64,000 nt of DNA from CAVVDT01 sp963747005 (GCA_963747005.1 CAVVDT010000003.1:434001-498000); one strand, 5' to 3'; shown: positions 49,781-59,165, counted from the first letter of the stretch. Made by a program: numbers and translations. Notes: generated by a model from the sequence alone, not told the origin.

Positions 49781-50872
49781 ATGAAAAATGCACTGAAGCT
49801 CGGGCTGTCAGCCCTGGCTCTGGCCGCAGTCGTCAGCACCACCTCGGCAAACGCCGGGGAATTGAACGTCGTGTCATGGGGCGGCGCCTACACCAACAGC
49901 CAGATCAAGGCCTATCAGGAGCCCTTCGCCAAGATGACGGGCACCAAGGTCAACTCGATCGATTACAACGGCGGCCTCGCCGAGGTGAAAGCCCAGGTCG
50001 AAGCCAACAACGTGAGCTGGGATATCGTCGATGTCGAACTGTCCGACGCGGTGAGAGGCTGCGATGAGGGCCTGTTCGTCAAGATCGACCCGTCGATCCT
50101 GCCGCCGGCCCCCGACGGCACGCCGGCGACCAAGGACTTCCTGCCCGGCACCATCTCAGATTGCGCCGTTTCGACCATCATCTGGTCGACGGTCTACGGC
50201 TATGACGATGACAGGATCGGCCCCAAGAAGCCCACGACCATGGCCGACTTCTTCGATATCAAGACCTGGCCCGGCAAGCGCGGCCTGCGCAAGAACCCCA
50301 AGCCGAACCTGGAGTTCGCCCTGATCGCCGATGGCGTGCCGGTCAAGGACGTCTACAAGACGCTCTCCACGCCGGCCGGCGTCGATCGCGCCTTCGCCAA
50401 GCTCGACACCATCAAGAAGAACGCCGTGTGGTGGGAAGCCGGCGCCCAGCCGCCGCAGCTTCTGGCCGACGGCGAAGTGGCCATGACCACTGCCTATAAC
50501 GGCCGCCTGTTCAACGCGGTCGCCAACGAAGGCAAGCACTTCAAGATCGTGTGGGACGGCCAGGTGTGGGATCTCGACCTGTGGGCCATCCCCAAGGGCG
50601 CCCCGCATGAAAAGGCGGCGATGGACTTCCTGAAGTTCTCCACCGACACCCAGCAGCTCGCCGAGCAGGCCAAGTATATCTCCTACGGCCCGGCGCGTGC
50701 CTCCTCGATCCCGCTCATCGGCAAGGATGCCACCGGCAAGATCGACATGGGCCCGCAGATGCCGACGGCGCCTGACAACTTCAAGAACGCCCTGCAGAAC
50801 AGCTATGAGTTCTGGGCCGACAATCAGGATTCCCTGAACGAGCGGTTCAACGCCTGGCTGGCCAAGAACTGA
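49781..50872 (+). CDS. ABC transporter periplasmic substrate-binding protein, PotD-like
   Basis: 363 residues with a signal peptide (1-25, ANAGE). It opens with ELNVVSWGGAYTNSQIKAYQ, the usual start of the type 2 periplasmic binding fold of the polyamine/opine/iron family. A hinge-region stretch reads VWDLDLWAIPKGAPHEKAAM. It would deliver substrate to the two permeases downstream. A binding pocket cannot be read from sequence. Because creatinase and ureohydrolase precede the operon, creatine or another guanidino compound is a reasonable candidate. A strong hairpin lies between this gene and the first permease. Confidence 0.9.
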   Translation: MKNALKLGLSALALAAVVSTTSANAGELNVVSWGGAYTNSQIKAYQEPFAKMTGTKVNSIDYNGGLAEVKAQVEANNVSWDIVDVELSDAVRGCDEGLFVKIDPSILPPAPDGTPATKDFLPGTISDCAVSTIIWSTVYGYDDDRIGPKKPTTMADFFDIKTWPGKRGLRKNPKPNLEFALIADGVPVKDVYKTLSTPAGVDRAFAKLDTIKKNAVWWEAGAQPPQLLADGEVAMTTAYNGRLFNAVANEGKHFKIVWDGQVWDLDLWAIPKGAPHEKAAMDFLKFSTDTQQLAEQAKYISYGPARASSIPLIGKDATGKIDMGPQMPTAPDNFKNALQNSYEFWADNQDSLNERFNAWLAKN

Positions 50873-50885
50873 TCACGCGCTTTGA

Positions 50886-50914
50886 ATTCCGGGCGGGGCC
50901 GACCCGCCCGGAAT
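50886..50914 (+). terminator. strong hairpin between binding protein and permease genes
   Basis: ATTCCGGGCGGG / CCCGCCCGGAAT is a perfect 12-bp stem with a 5-nt loop, 14 bp after the binding-protein stop. It lacks a T-tract. Such elements commonly stabilise or partly terminate the message to give excess binding protein over permease. Confidence 0.6.
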
Positions 50915-50997
50915 GTCTATCTTGATACCGCCGCTGGCGGGAACGGGCGGCAATGACCGACAAGACCCGTGCCGGCAACCTTGGGGGAGGACTGAAG

Positions 50998-52263
50998 ATG
51001 GTGGATACGGCCCAAACCGCCGATGGCATGATCGCCGATGACGGCGTGCCGTTGAAGGTCAAGCTGGCGCGCGCTACCCGCCGCCAGAAGCTGCGTGCCC
51101 TGTTGCTCGTCGCCCCGCTCGGTCTCTTCATCACGCTCAGTTTCGTCTGGCCGATCACCGTGATGCTGTTGCGTTCCTTCGACAGCCCCGAATTCGGGCA
51201 GGTCATGCATCGCACCGCGGCGTTCCTGGAAAAATGGAACGGCACCGGCGTGCCGCCCGAAGGCCCGGCCTGGAAGGCGCTGGTGGAAGATCTCGCCCAG
51301 GCCCGCGAGGATCAGACCATCGGCAAGGCCGCGACTGTCGTCAACTTCGAGATGCCGGCCGCCCGCAGCCTGTTCACCAAATCCGCCCGCCACGCCAAGA
51401 ACATTACCGCGCCACCCTACAAGGACCAGTTGATCGCCGTCGATGAGGGCTGGAACAATCCTGCCCTGTGGGCGCTGATGAAACGCCTGGCGCCGGCCTT
51501 CACACTGCGTTTCTATGTCAACGCCGTCGACCGGACTTACGACGAGAACGGCAATATCGTGCAGCAGCCCGCCAACCGGCGCATCTACCTGCCGTTGTTC
51601 TGGCGCACCTTCGTGATGAGCGGCACGGTGATGCTGTGCTGCCTGGTGCTCGGTTATCCCGTTGCCTACCTGCTCTCCGTGCTGCCGCTCAGGACATCCA
51701 ACCTCCTGATGATCATGGTGTTGTTGCCGTTCTGGACCTCGCTGCTGGTCAGGACCACCGCCTGGATTGCCATGCTGCAACGCGAAGGGGTGATCAATTC
51801 GCTACTGGTGTGGGCGCACATCATCTCCGAAAAGGAGAGGATGCAGCTCATCTTCAATTCCACCGGCACGACCATTGCCATGACGCATATCCTGTTGCCG
51901 TTCATGATCCTGCCGCTTTATTCGGTGATGAAGACCATACCGCCGTCCTATATGCGCGCGGCACGCTCGCTCGGCGCCAACCAGTTCACCGCCTTCACGC
52001 GGGTGTTCATGCCGCAGACGGTACCCGGGGTGGGCGCCGGATCGCTGCTCGTCTTCATCCTCGCCATCGGTTACTACATCACGCCCGCCCTGGTCGGCGG
52101 CGAGACCGGCATCCTGATCTCCAACATGATCGCCTATCACATGCAGAAGTCGCTGAACTGGAGCCTGGCCGCGGCGCTGGGAACGATCCTCCTGGCCGGC
52201 GTCATGCTGCTCTATTGGCTCTATAATCGAATTGTCGGCGTCGACAACATGAAGCTGGGTTGA
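50998..52263 (+). CDS. ABC transporter permease, PotB-like
   Basis: 421 residues from the ATG behind GGGGGAGGAC. The first helix (about 32-55) is followed by an unusually long periplasmic insertion of about 130 residues. The main body then has VLGYPVAYLLSVLPLRTSN and five further helices. The EAA loop appears as ARSLGANQFTAFTRVFMPQTVPG, contacting the ATPase. The long insertion is a known variant of this permease group. The gene ends at the next permease with a 10-bp gap, so both are co-transcribed. Confidence 0.9.
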   Translation: MVDTAQTADGMIADDGVPLKVKLARATRRQKLRALLLVAPLGLFITLSFVWPITVMLLRSFDSPEFGQVMHRTAAFLEKWNGTGVPPEGPAWKALVEDLAQAREDQTIGKAATVVNFEMPAARSLFTKSARHAKNITAPPYKDQLIAVDEGWNNPALWALMKRLAPAFTLRFYVNAVDRTYDENGNIVQQPANRRIYLPLFWRTFVMSGTVMLCCLVLGYPVAYLLSVLPLRTSNLLMIMVLLPFWTSLLVRTTAWIAMLQREGVINSLLVWAHIISEKERMQLIFNSTGTTIAMTHILLPFMILPLYSVMKTIPPSYMRAARSLGANQFTAFTRVFMPQTVPGVGAGSLLVFILAIGYYITPALVGGETGILISNMIAYHMQKSLNWSLAAALGTILLAGVMLLYWLYNRIVGVDNMKLG

Positions 52264-52273
52264 GGAGAAAGCC

Positions 52274-53188
52274 ATGGGACTTCCGCCTTATGCCGCGACC
52301 TGGGAACGTATCTGGTATGTCGGCTTCCGCTTCTACTGCGCGATGGTGTTCCTGTTCCTGATCGCGCCGATCCTCATCATCATCCCGCTGTCGTTCAACG
52401 CCGATCCCTATTTCACTTTCACCAAGGGGATGCTGGCGCTGAAGCCATCGGCCTATTCGTTCCGCTGGTATCTCGACATCTTCGAGAACGGCATGGTCGA
52501 TCCCACATTGCCGAAATTCTCGTGGGCATGGCTGGCTGATTCCTGGCAGAACGCCCAGTGGATCCACGCCACCAAGAATTCGTGGTTCATCGCCATTTGC
52601 GCCACCATTCTCTCGGCATCGCTCGGCACGCTGGCCGCGCTCGGCCTGTCGCAGTCCCAGATGCCGGCGCGCAATTTCTTCATGTCGCTGCTGATCTCGC
52701 CGATGGTCGTGCCGCTGGTCATCACTTCGGCGGGCCTGTTCTTCTTCTTTTCCGACATCGGTCTTTCTGGCACCTATCTCGGCATTATTCTGGCCCATAC
52801 GGTGCTCGGCACACCGTTCGTGGTGATCACCGTGACGGCGACCCTTATCGGCTTCGACCGCAGTCTCATCCGCGCCGGCCAGATGCTGGGCGCACCACCT
52901 CACACGGTGTTCCTGAAGGTCATCATGCCGCTCATCCTGCCGGGGGTGATTTCCGGGGCACTGTTCGCCTTCATCACCTCGTTCGATGAAGTGGTGGCGG
53001 TCATCTTCCTTGCCAACTACGACCAGCGCACCATCCCGCGCCAGATGTGGGCCGGCATTCGCGAGCAGATCTCGCCGACCATCCTGGCGGTGGCCACCAT
53101 CCTGATCATCATCTCGATCATGCTTTTGTCCATGGTGGAATTGCTGAGAAGGCGCTCGGAACGGCTCCGGGGTATCAAGCCCTCCTGA
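52274..53188 (+). CDS. ABC transporter permease, PotC-like
   Basis: 304 residues with six predicted helices. The segment FNADPYFTFTKGMLALKP precedes TM2, and GQMLGAPPHTVFLKVIMPLILPG forms the EAA loop. The final FITSFDEVVAVIFLANYDQRTIP is characteristic of PotC-like permeases. It completes the ABC importer and ends 31 bp before the DUF1194 gene. An AGGAGA site precedes the start. Confidence 0.92.
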   Translation: MGLPPYAATWERIWYVGFRFYCAMVFLFLIAPILIIIPLSFNADPYFTFTKGMLALKPSAYSFRWYLDIFENGMVDPTLPKFSWAWLADSWQNAQWIHATKNSWFIAICATILSASLGTLAALGLSQSQMPARNFFMSLLISPMVVPLVITSAGLFFFFSDIGLSGTYLGIILAHTVLGTPFVVITVTATLIGFDRSLIRAGQMLGAPPHTVFLKVIMPLILPGVISGALFAFITSFDEVVAVIFLANYDQRTIPRQMWAGIREQISPTILAVATILIIISIMLLSMVELLRRRSERLRGIKPS

Positions 53189-53219
53189 CCGTGAAGCACG
53201 CTAGCCGGGCGGGTCGCCG

Positions 53220-53966
53220 ATGGTTGACGATGTGCAATTGCGACCGGTTCGGGTAAGATTGCAGCGGGCGTTTGCCAGCCTCGCGGTCGCCATAGGGCTT
53301 GCCGGATCGACGGCCAGCGAACTGGGCACCCCGGCCCGCGCTGCCGCCACCGAGGTCGATATGGCCCTCGTCCTGGCGGTCGATTGTTCCTACAGCGTCG
53401 ATGCCCACGAGTTCCGGTTGCAGATGCAGGGCATCGCCAATGCCTTTCGCCAGAAGGCGATCCACGATGCCATCGCCCGCGGCTCTTTCGGCCGCATCGC
53501 CGTGGCGCTGGTGGAATGGTCCGATGAGCAGAACCAGGTAATGCCTATTTCCTGGCAGTTGATCGACAGCCCGGAGGCGGCGCTTGCCCTTGCCGACATT
53601 GTCGCGGCGACCCCGCGCAAGCTGGCCGAGGGCGGTACCGCCATCGGCGCGGCGCTCAAGTTTTCCGAAGCCGCCCTCCTCACCGCCCCGATCGAGACAA
53701 GAAGGCGGGTGATCGATCTCTCCTCCGACGGGCGCAACAATCGCGGCATCAGGGTCACTCTTGCCCGCGACGAGGTGGTCTCCAGGGGGATCACCATCAA
53801 TGCGCTGGCCATCATCAACGAGTGGCCGACGCTGAATTACTATTTCGACCAGCAGGTGGTGGGCGGGCCGTTTCATTTCACCATCATCGCCAACGACTAT
53901 GCCGCCTATGGCGAGGCCATCTATCGCAAGCTGCTGCGGGAAATCACCGCCCCCGGCATGTCGTGA
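53220..53966 (+). CDS. DUF1194 (von Willebrand A-like) protein
   Basis: 248 residues. It has an atypically long N-terminal region ending in a hydrophobic segment (LAVAIGLAGSTASEL). The vWA MIDAS-like VDCSYSVDAHEFRLQ and SSDGRNNRGIRVT follow, and the ending AYGEAIYRKLLREI is shared with the pair at 28013-29490. It is a probable periplasmic cation-binding protein of unknown function. It lies at the end of the ABC operon and 9 bp before the ornithine-cyclodeaminase-like gene, an odd location for an envelope protein. Confidence 0.85.
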   Translation: MVDDVQLRPVRVRLQRAFASLAVAIGLAGSTASELGTPARAAATEVDMALVLAVDCSYSVDAHEFRLQMQGIANAFRQKAIHDAIARGSFGRIAVALVEWSDEQNQVMPISWQLIDSPEAALALADIVAATPRKLAEGGTAIGAALKFSEAALLTAPIETRRRVIDLSSDGRNNRGIRVTLARDEVVSRGITINALAIINEWPTLNYYFDQQVVGGPFHFTIIANDYAAYGEAIYRKLLREITAPGMS

Positions 53967-53975
53967 GGCGCGTCA

Positions 53976-54935
53976 ATGCGGATTGTCTCGGGCGCTGAGG
54001 TGCATCGGCTCTGCGACTGGCGAAAGCTGGTGGCAGCGCTGGCCGAGGGCCATCTGGGCCCCCGGCCGCTGACCGGGCGGGCCGGGCTCGAGATCGAGCA
54101 GCGCGGCGAGCGCCAGTCCTACCTCAACCTGCCGGCCTGGCTGCCGGGCATCGCCATGGGAACCAAACTGGTGACGGTGATCCCCGACAATCCCGACCGG
54201 TTCTGCGACAAGCCCGCCGTCCAGGCCGCCTATGTGCTGTTCGACGGCAATGACGGTTCCCCGCTCGGTCTCATCGACGGCACGGCGCTCACCTATCGCA
54301 AGACGGCTGCCGATTCAGCCCTTGGGGCTATATTGCTGGCGCGCGAGGACCCCGAGGTGCTGACGCTGGTGGGGGCAGGGGGCCTGGCGCCCTACCTGGC
54401 CCGCGCCCACCTGGCGCTACGTCCGTCAATAAACAAGGTGCTGGTGTGGAACCGCTCACGTCCGCGCGCCGAAGCGGTGGTGGCGGGCTTGCGCGCCGAT
54501 GACGTGGATGCCGAGGCGACCGACGATATCGAGGCGGCGGTGCACCGGGCCGATATCGTCTCCTGCTGCACGGCCTCGACCGAGCCGTTGGTCAAAGGGG
54601 AATGGCTGAAGGCCGGCAGTCATCTCGACCTGGTGGGCGCCTTCACCCCCGACATGCGCGAATGCGACGATGCAGCGGTGAAGCGCGCCCGTCTTTTTGT
54701 GGATTCCTTTGAATATGCCGTCGACAAGCCCGGCGACCTTGGATCGCCGATCGCCCGCGGCATCATTTCCCGCGACGATATCGAGGCCGATCTCTTCGAT
54801 CTCTGCCGGCCCGGCTTTGACGTCAAGCGGCGGGGAGATGACGTAACGCTCTTCAAGAACGGCGGCGGCGGACATCTCGATCTCATGACGGCCCTCTACA
54901 TTTGGCGCGCGCTGGCCGATCCGCCGCCAGTCTGA
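53976..54935 (+). CDS. ornithine cyclodeaminase/mu-crystallin family protein
   Basis: 319 residues. The N-terminal substrate half includes GTKLVTVIPDN and GLIDGTALTYRKTAADSALG. The Rossmann half begins LTLVGAGGLAPYLARAHL and has SCCTASTEPLVKGEWLKAG plus DLVGAFTPDMREC. The family includes ornithine cyclodeaminase, alanine dehydrogenase and ketimine reductases. Key ornithine-specific residues cannot be confirmed from sequence. The NAD(P)-binding glycines are intact. Co-direction with the ABC importer and flavin oxidoreductase suggests amino-acid or imine catabolism. Confidence 0.85.
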   Translation: MRIVSGAEVHRLCDWRKLVAALAEGHLGPRPLTGRAGLEIEQRGERQSYLNLPAWLPGIAMGTKLVTVIPDNPDRFCDKPAVQAAYVLFDGNDGSPLGLIDGTALTYRKTAADSALGAILLAREDPEVLTLVGAGGLAPYLARAHLALRPSINKVLVWNRSRPRAEAVVAGLRADDVDAEATDDIEAAVHRADIVSCCTASTEPLVKGEWLKAGSHLDLVGAFTPDMRECDDAAVKRARLFVDSFEYAVDKPGDLGSPIARGIISRDDIEADLFDLCRPGFDVKRRGDDVTLFKNGGGGHLDLMTALYIWRALADPPPV

Positions 54936-54947
54936 GGAAAGCCCCCC

Positions 54948-56939
54948 ATGCCGCACCCCTACCCGACCCTGTTCTCGCCCTTGAAACTGGCTGGCGCGAC
55001 GCTGAAGAACCGCATCGTGTTCGGCGCCCACACTCCCAATCTCAGCCATGAGGGCATCCCGGGAAAGCGCCATTTCGGCTATTACCGCGAGCGGGCGCGC
55101 GGCGGCGCGGCGATGATCGTGGTCGAGCCCATGCCGGCCCACCGCACCGGGGTCCTGACGCGCGGCAACTTCCTCGCCGAGACCGACGAGCTGATCCCGC
55201 ATTTCCGCAAGATCACTGACGAATGCCATGCGCACGGCACCGTCATGTGCCACCAGATCTACCATGTGGGCGGCCACGGCGATCAGGAGAACTCGTGGGA
55301 ACCCTACTGGTCGCCCTCCGGCGTTCCCTCCATGCACGATCCGTGGGGCAGTCATGCCATGACCGAACCCGAGATCGCCGAGCTCATCGCCGCCTTCATC
55401 GCCTGCGCCCGGCGCGACCGCGACGCGGGCTTCGACGGTGTGGACCTCTTCGCCGGCTACAACTGCGTCATCGACCAGTTCTGGTCGCCCCTCACCAACA
55501 AGCGCCGCGACCAATGGGGCGGCAGCCTCGAAAACCGCCTGCGCTTCAGTGCCCGGATCTGCGAGGGCATCCGCAAGATGGCGGGGCCCGGCTTCATCAT
55601 CGGCATGACGGTCTCAGGCGCCGAACCCTATCCGGGGGGGCTTTCCATCGCCGACAAGCAGGAGATCATATCCTGGCTCGACGGCCGTGGCCTCGTCGAT
55701 TATTTTTCCTCCGGCACCGGCAGCTATCTCAACCAGTTCTCCAAGATCGTCCCGAGCTTTCATTTCGGCATGTTTCTGGGGACCGATGACGCCGCCGCCT
55801 TCAAGGCCGTGGTGAAGCACGCCAAGGTGACGGCCGAGGCTCGCGTCAAGACGCCGGTCAACGCCGAAAAGGTGCTGAGTGAGGCAAAGGCCGATCTCGT
55901 CTCCATCGTACGCGGCCAGATCGCCGACCCGCATCTGGCCAACAAGGCCCGCGAGGGCCGCGGCGCTGACATCCGCCCGTGCATCTCCTGCAACCAGTTG
56001 TGCATCGGCCGGCGCATGCGCGATTACTGGCTTTCCTGCCTCGTCAACCCGTCGGCCGGGCGCGAGCACGAATGGGGCGGCGATGCGACACCGCGGGCGG
56101 GGACTCCGCGCGACATTCTGATCGTCGGTGGCGGGCCGGCCGGCCTGGAAGCCGCCCGCGTCGCCGCCGAGCGCGGTCACCGGGTGCGCCTGGTTGAAAA
56201 GACCGGCGAACTGGGCGGGCAGTTCCGCCTCGCCGCCGGCCAGCCCGAACGCGGCGAGATCGGCGCCTTCCTCACCTGGTGCGAGGTCCAGCTCGAAAAG
56301 CTGCAGGTGAAGGTCGAACTGCGCAAGGAGATGACAGCCGAAGACATCCGCGCATCCGGCGCCGATGCCGTGGTGCTGTGCACCGGCTCGCTGCCGTCGC
56401 GCTCGGGATTCCAGCGCGCCTACCCGCATCGCGACGGGCTGCCGGGGGCGGATCAGGACAACGTCTGCACCATCCACGACGTGCTGGAGGGCAAGGTGGT
56501 GCCGGGCAGCAATGTACTGCTGCTCGATGATCTCAACGGCTGGTGGCCGGCCTCGGGCACGGCGTTGCATCTCGCCCAGCAGCGTCACCGGGTGACCATT
56601 GTCACGGCAGCCGAAAAGGCCGCCGGCCAGCTCGACAATGCCTTGACCGGCGACACCACCCGCGAGCGCTTCCACAAGATGGGGATCGAGGTGATCCTGG
56701 CGTCCTCGCTGGACAGTTTCGAGGGCACCACCGCGCGCATCATGAACCTGTATACCGGCGACATCGAAGAGCGCGACTTTGACACCCTGGTGCTCGCCAC
56801 CACCAATGAACGCGACGACAGGCTTTCGCGCGAGCTTGAGGGATCGGGGATGGAGGTGCACGCCATTGGCGACACGGTGCAGGCCCGCACCGCCTCCATG
56901 GCGGTCTATGAAGGCAGGAAGCTGGGGCTGGCGCTGTAG
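54948..56939 (+). CDS. FMN/FAD NADH:flavin oxidoreductase, N-demethylase-type
   Basis: 663 residues. The FMN barrel shows TLKNRIVFGAHTPNLSHEG and QIYHVGGHGDQENSW, and the cluster motif CISCNQLC...C is complete. The FAD/NAD domain follows (ILIVGGGPAGLEAARVAAERG). A close paralog lies at 59166. It has no Cys at the covalent-FMN position (Ala-His instead), so the FMN is non-covalent. The family contains N-methylproline and related demethylases and enoate reductases. Oxidation of sarcosine or another N-methyl amine released by creatinase is a reasonable guess. It lies 12 bp after the cyclodeaminase-like gene. Confidence 0.85.
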   Translation: MPHPYPTLFSPLKLAGATLKNRIVFGAHTPNLSHEGIPGKRHFGYYRERARGGAAMIVVEPMPAHRTGVLTRGNFLAETDELIPHFRKITDECHAHGTVMCHQIYHVGGHGDQENSWEPYWSPSGVPSMHDPWGSHAMTEPEIAELIAAFIACARRDRDAGFDGVDLFAGYNCVIDQFWSPLTNKRRDQWGGSLENRLRFSARICEGIRKMAGPGFIIGMTVSGAEPYPGGLSIADKQEIISWLDGRGLVDYFSSGTGSYLNQFSKIVPSFHFGMFLGTDDAAAFKAVVKHAKVTAEARVKTPVNAEKVLSEAKADLVSIVRGQIADPHLANKAREGRGADIRPCISCNQLCIGRRMRDYWLSCLVNPSAGREHEWGGDATPRAGTPRDILIVGGGPAGLEAARVAAERGHRVRLVEKTGELGGQFRLAAGQPERGEIGAFLTWCEVQLEKLQVKVELRKEMTAEDIRASGADAVVLCTGSLPSRSGFQRAYPHRDGLPGADQDNVCTIHDVLEGKVVPGSNVLLLDDLNGWWPASGTALHLAQQRHRVTIVTAAEKAAGQLDNALTGDTTRERFHKMGIEVILASSLDSFEGTTARIMNLYTGDIEERDFDTLVLATTNERDDRLSRELEGSGMEVHAIGDTVQARTASMAVYEGRKLGLAL

Positions 56940-57037
56940 CGGGGCATTGCCCGTACTCTCCGCATCGTCATGGAGGGACTTGATCCCGCCATCCATCCCG
57001 CCGGGGTTGAGGCGGGCGGTGACGTTGACGGAATGGA

Positions 57038-57056
57038 CCCGGGGTCAGGCCCCGGG
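57038..57056. repeat. CCCGGGG/CCCCGGG intergenic hairpin
   Basis: CCCGGGG and CCCCGGG are separated by 5 nt within a 149-bp gap that also holds a related CCCGCC...GGCGGG pair. It looks like the widely dispersed 'gacccggggtc' intergenic repeat seen in many alphaproteobacteria. It probably ends convergent transcripts. Confidence 0.4.
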
Positions 57057-57088
57057 ATGACGATTGTTGAGAATGTGAGAAGTGCCGC

Positions 57089-57613
57089 CTAGCTCTTCGC
57101 CTCGGCCAGAAGGGCGTTGAGGTCGAGCCTCGCCGTGATCATTTTCAGATCGCCATTGGCATCGCGCGGCCATTCGGCCTCCGGGCGGTCGCGGTAGAGT
57201 TCTATGCCGTTGCCGTCGGGATCGGAGAGATAGAGCGCTTCGCTGACACCATGGTCGGCGGCCCCTTCGAGTTGAATGCCGGCGGCGATCAGTCGCTTCA
57301 GGGCATCGGCGAGGCTGGCGCGGTCGGGATAGACGATGGCCACGTGATAGAGACCGGTCGAACCGGGCGGGGGCGGCGAACCGCCCTCGCTTTCCCAGGT
57401 GTTGAGCCCGATGTGGTGGTGATAGCCGCCAGCCGAAATGAACGCCGCCTGACGCCCGTAGCGCTGTGTCATCTCGAAGCCGAGGACACCGGTGTAGAAT
57501 GAAAGCGCCCGGTCGAGATCGGCCACCTTCAGATGCACGTGGCCAATATGCACCCGGGGGTCTATGGGGCGCGCCGATGTGGCGATTTCGGGCTTGGGCG
57601 TGGGAGCGTTCAT
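57089..57613 (-). CDS. VOC family catechol-2,3-dioxygenase-like protein
   Basis: 174 residues. The metal-centre residues are recognisable as HIGHVHLKVADLDRAL, the YHHHIGLNTWES stretch and the C-terminal GNGIELYRDRPEAEWP, including the Glu ligand in IELY. This is the type of two-domain VOC protein annotated as extradiol dioxygenase-like or fosfomycin/glyoxalase family. It is cytosolic and the substrate is unknown. It is followed on the same strand by a DoxX gene's promoter region and shares its direction. Confidence 0.87.
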   Translation of the reverse strand: MNAPTPKPEIATSARPIDPRVHIGHVHLKVADLDRALSFYTGVLGFEMTQRYGRQAAFISAGGYHHHIGLNTWESEGGSPPPPGSTGLYHVAIVYPDRASLADALKRLIAAGIQLEGAADHGVSEALYLSDPDGNGIELYRDRPEAEWPRDANGDLKMITARLDLNALLAEAKS

Positions 57614-57649
57614 GGCGGGTCTCCTTTGGCGATCAATATAGGCGCCGCG

Positions 57650-58075
57650 TCAGGCGGTTTCCATGTTCCACTTGCGCAGGGCCTTCACATTGTCGAGGGC
57701 ATAAGCGCCCGAACCGAGCACGGCCTGGATGAGCAGCGTGGCGGCGTAGAACAGCGGGAATTCCCAGCCGCCGCCATGGTTGGAGAACACCCAGCCATTG
57801 CCGGAATGCACCCAGATGGCGCCCAGCAGCACCGGCAGCACGCCGAGCGCCGCAAACCGCGTGAAGACGCCGCCGATGAGGGCGAGGCCGCCCAGAATTT
57901 CAGCCGTGATGGTGAGATAGGCGAGGAAGCCGGGCAGCCCGAGGGATTCGAAATAGCCGACGGTGCCGGGGATGGTGAAGATGAACACCTTCATCAGTCC
58001 GTGCGACAGCGTCATGACGCCGAGGCTGACGCGAAGGCCGAAGATGCCGGTGGAGGTGAGGGTCTGATCGTTCAT
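57650..58075 (-). CDS. DoxX family membrane protein
   Basis: 141 residues with four helices. The recognisable DoxX segments are GVMTLSHGLMKVFIF, ITAEILGGLALIGGVFTRFAA and LLGAIWVHSGNGWVFS. It is an inner-membrane protein of the DoxX/SURF4-like superfamily with roles in respiratory quinone or thiosulfate chemistry in some archaea. Here the function is unknown. It is divergent from a LysR regulator across a 131-bp AT-rich gap, so that regulator probably controls it. The VOC gene lies 36 bp further downstream. Confidence 0.9.
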   Translation of the reverse strand: MNDQTLTSTGIFGLRVSLGVMTLSHGLMKVFIFTIPGTVGYFESLGLPGFLAYLTITAEILGGLALIGGVFTRFAALGVLPVLLGAIWVHSGNGWVFSNHGGGWEFPLFYAATLLIQAVLGSGAYALDNVKALRKWNMETA

Positions 58076-58206
58076 GGGGTTAGCTCCTGGTGTTGCCTGT
58101 AGAGCGGATGCGGTGCGGCATCGCGATGGCAATGAAGATAGATGCTGAATTTGAAATGATAATTGTTTGAATTTAGGTTATTCTGTCTCATAAAAGGAGA
58201 CAATGA

Positions 58207-59109
58207 GTGGACCGGTTTCAATCTCTCTCTGTGTTCGTGGCGGTGGCTGAAAAGGGCAGCTTTTCGGGCGCCGCCGAGCAGCTGGGCCTGTCGCGCAACA
58301 TGGCCTCGCGCCATGTCATGGCGCTGGAAGATCAGCTGAGTGCCCGGCTCATCAACCGCACCACCCGCTCGGTCAGCCTCACCAGCCTCGGGGCAGCCTA
58401 TTACGAGCGCGCCCGCCAGATCCTCGCCGAACTTGCCGCCGCCGACCGCGAGGCCTCGTTGCAGTCGCTCACCCCCAGAGGTCGTCTGGCGGTGAACGCG
58501 CCGGTTGCCTTCGGTACTCGCCACGTGGCGCCCGGTCTGAAAGCCTATATGGACCGCTTCCCCGAGGTCGAGGTCGAACTCACCCTCAACGACCGCTATG
58601 TGGACCTGGTGGAGGAGGGGTTCGACCTCGCCATCCGCATCGGCAGGCTGGCGGATTCAAGCCTCATCGCCCGCCGGCTGGGTGAAATCGGCACCAGCCT
58701 GTGCGCGGCGCCTGGATACCTGGCGGCCCGCGGCACCCCGCAATCGCCCGCCGACCTCGCCCGGCATGACTGCCTCGGCTATGCCTATGCCACCAACCGC
58801 AACCAGTGGCATTTCACCGGCCCCGAAGGCGATGTCGAGGTGAAAGTCAAGCCGCGCCTGTGGTCCAACAACGGCGATTGTCTGACGGCGGCGGCCATCG
58901 CCGGCTGCGGCATCGTTCCGCAGCCCGATTTTCTGGTGCGCGATGCCCTGATCGACGGCCGCCTCGAACGCGTCCTCGGGGCCTATGGCATGGCGCGGCT
59001 CGGCGTCCATGCGGTCTATCCCCATTCGCGCCAGCTTTCGCTGCGGGTGCGAACCTTCATTGACCATCTGGCGGAAAGCTTTCAGCCTTCACCCTGGGCG
59101 ATCCCTTGA
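58207..59109 (+). CDS. LysR family transcriptional regulator
   Basis: 300 residues from a GTG behind AAAAGGAG. The helix-turn-helix reads FVAVAEKGSFSGAAEQLGLSRN (helix pair at about 9-40), then ALEDQLSARLINRTTRSVSLT. The effector domain follows, with RGRLAVNAPVAFG and EEGFDLAIRIG. It is the CrgA/YafC-like subgroup that often controls adjacent divergent genes, here DoxX and the VOC gene. The co-inducer is unknown. It lies 56 bp before the second flavin oxidoreductase and could regulate that too. Confidence 0.93.
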   Translation: MDRFQSLSVFVAVAEKGSFSGAAEQLGLSRNMASRHVMALEDQLSARLINRTTRSVSLTSLGAAYYERARQILAELAAADREASLQSLTPRGRLAVNAPVAFGTRHVAPGLKAYMDRFPEVEVELTLNDRYVDLVEEGFDLAIRIGRLADSSLIARRLGEIGTSLCAAPGYLAARGTPQSPADLARHDCLGYAYATNRNQWHFTGPEGDVEVKVKPRLWSNNGDCLTAAAIAGCGIVPQPDFLVRDALIDGRLERVLGAYGMARLGVHAVYPHSRQLSLRVRTFIDHLAESFQPSPWAIP

Positions 59110-59165
59110 TTTATGCCGGTTTAGGGCAGAGAACAGGAGCCTCGTGACGACATGAGCGGGGCCTC

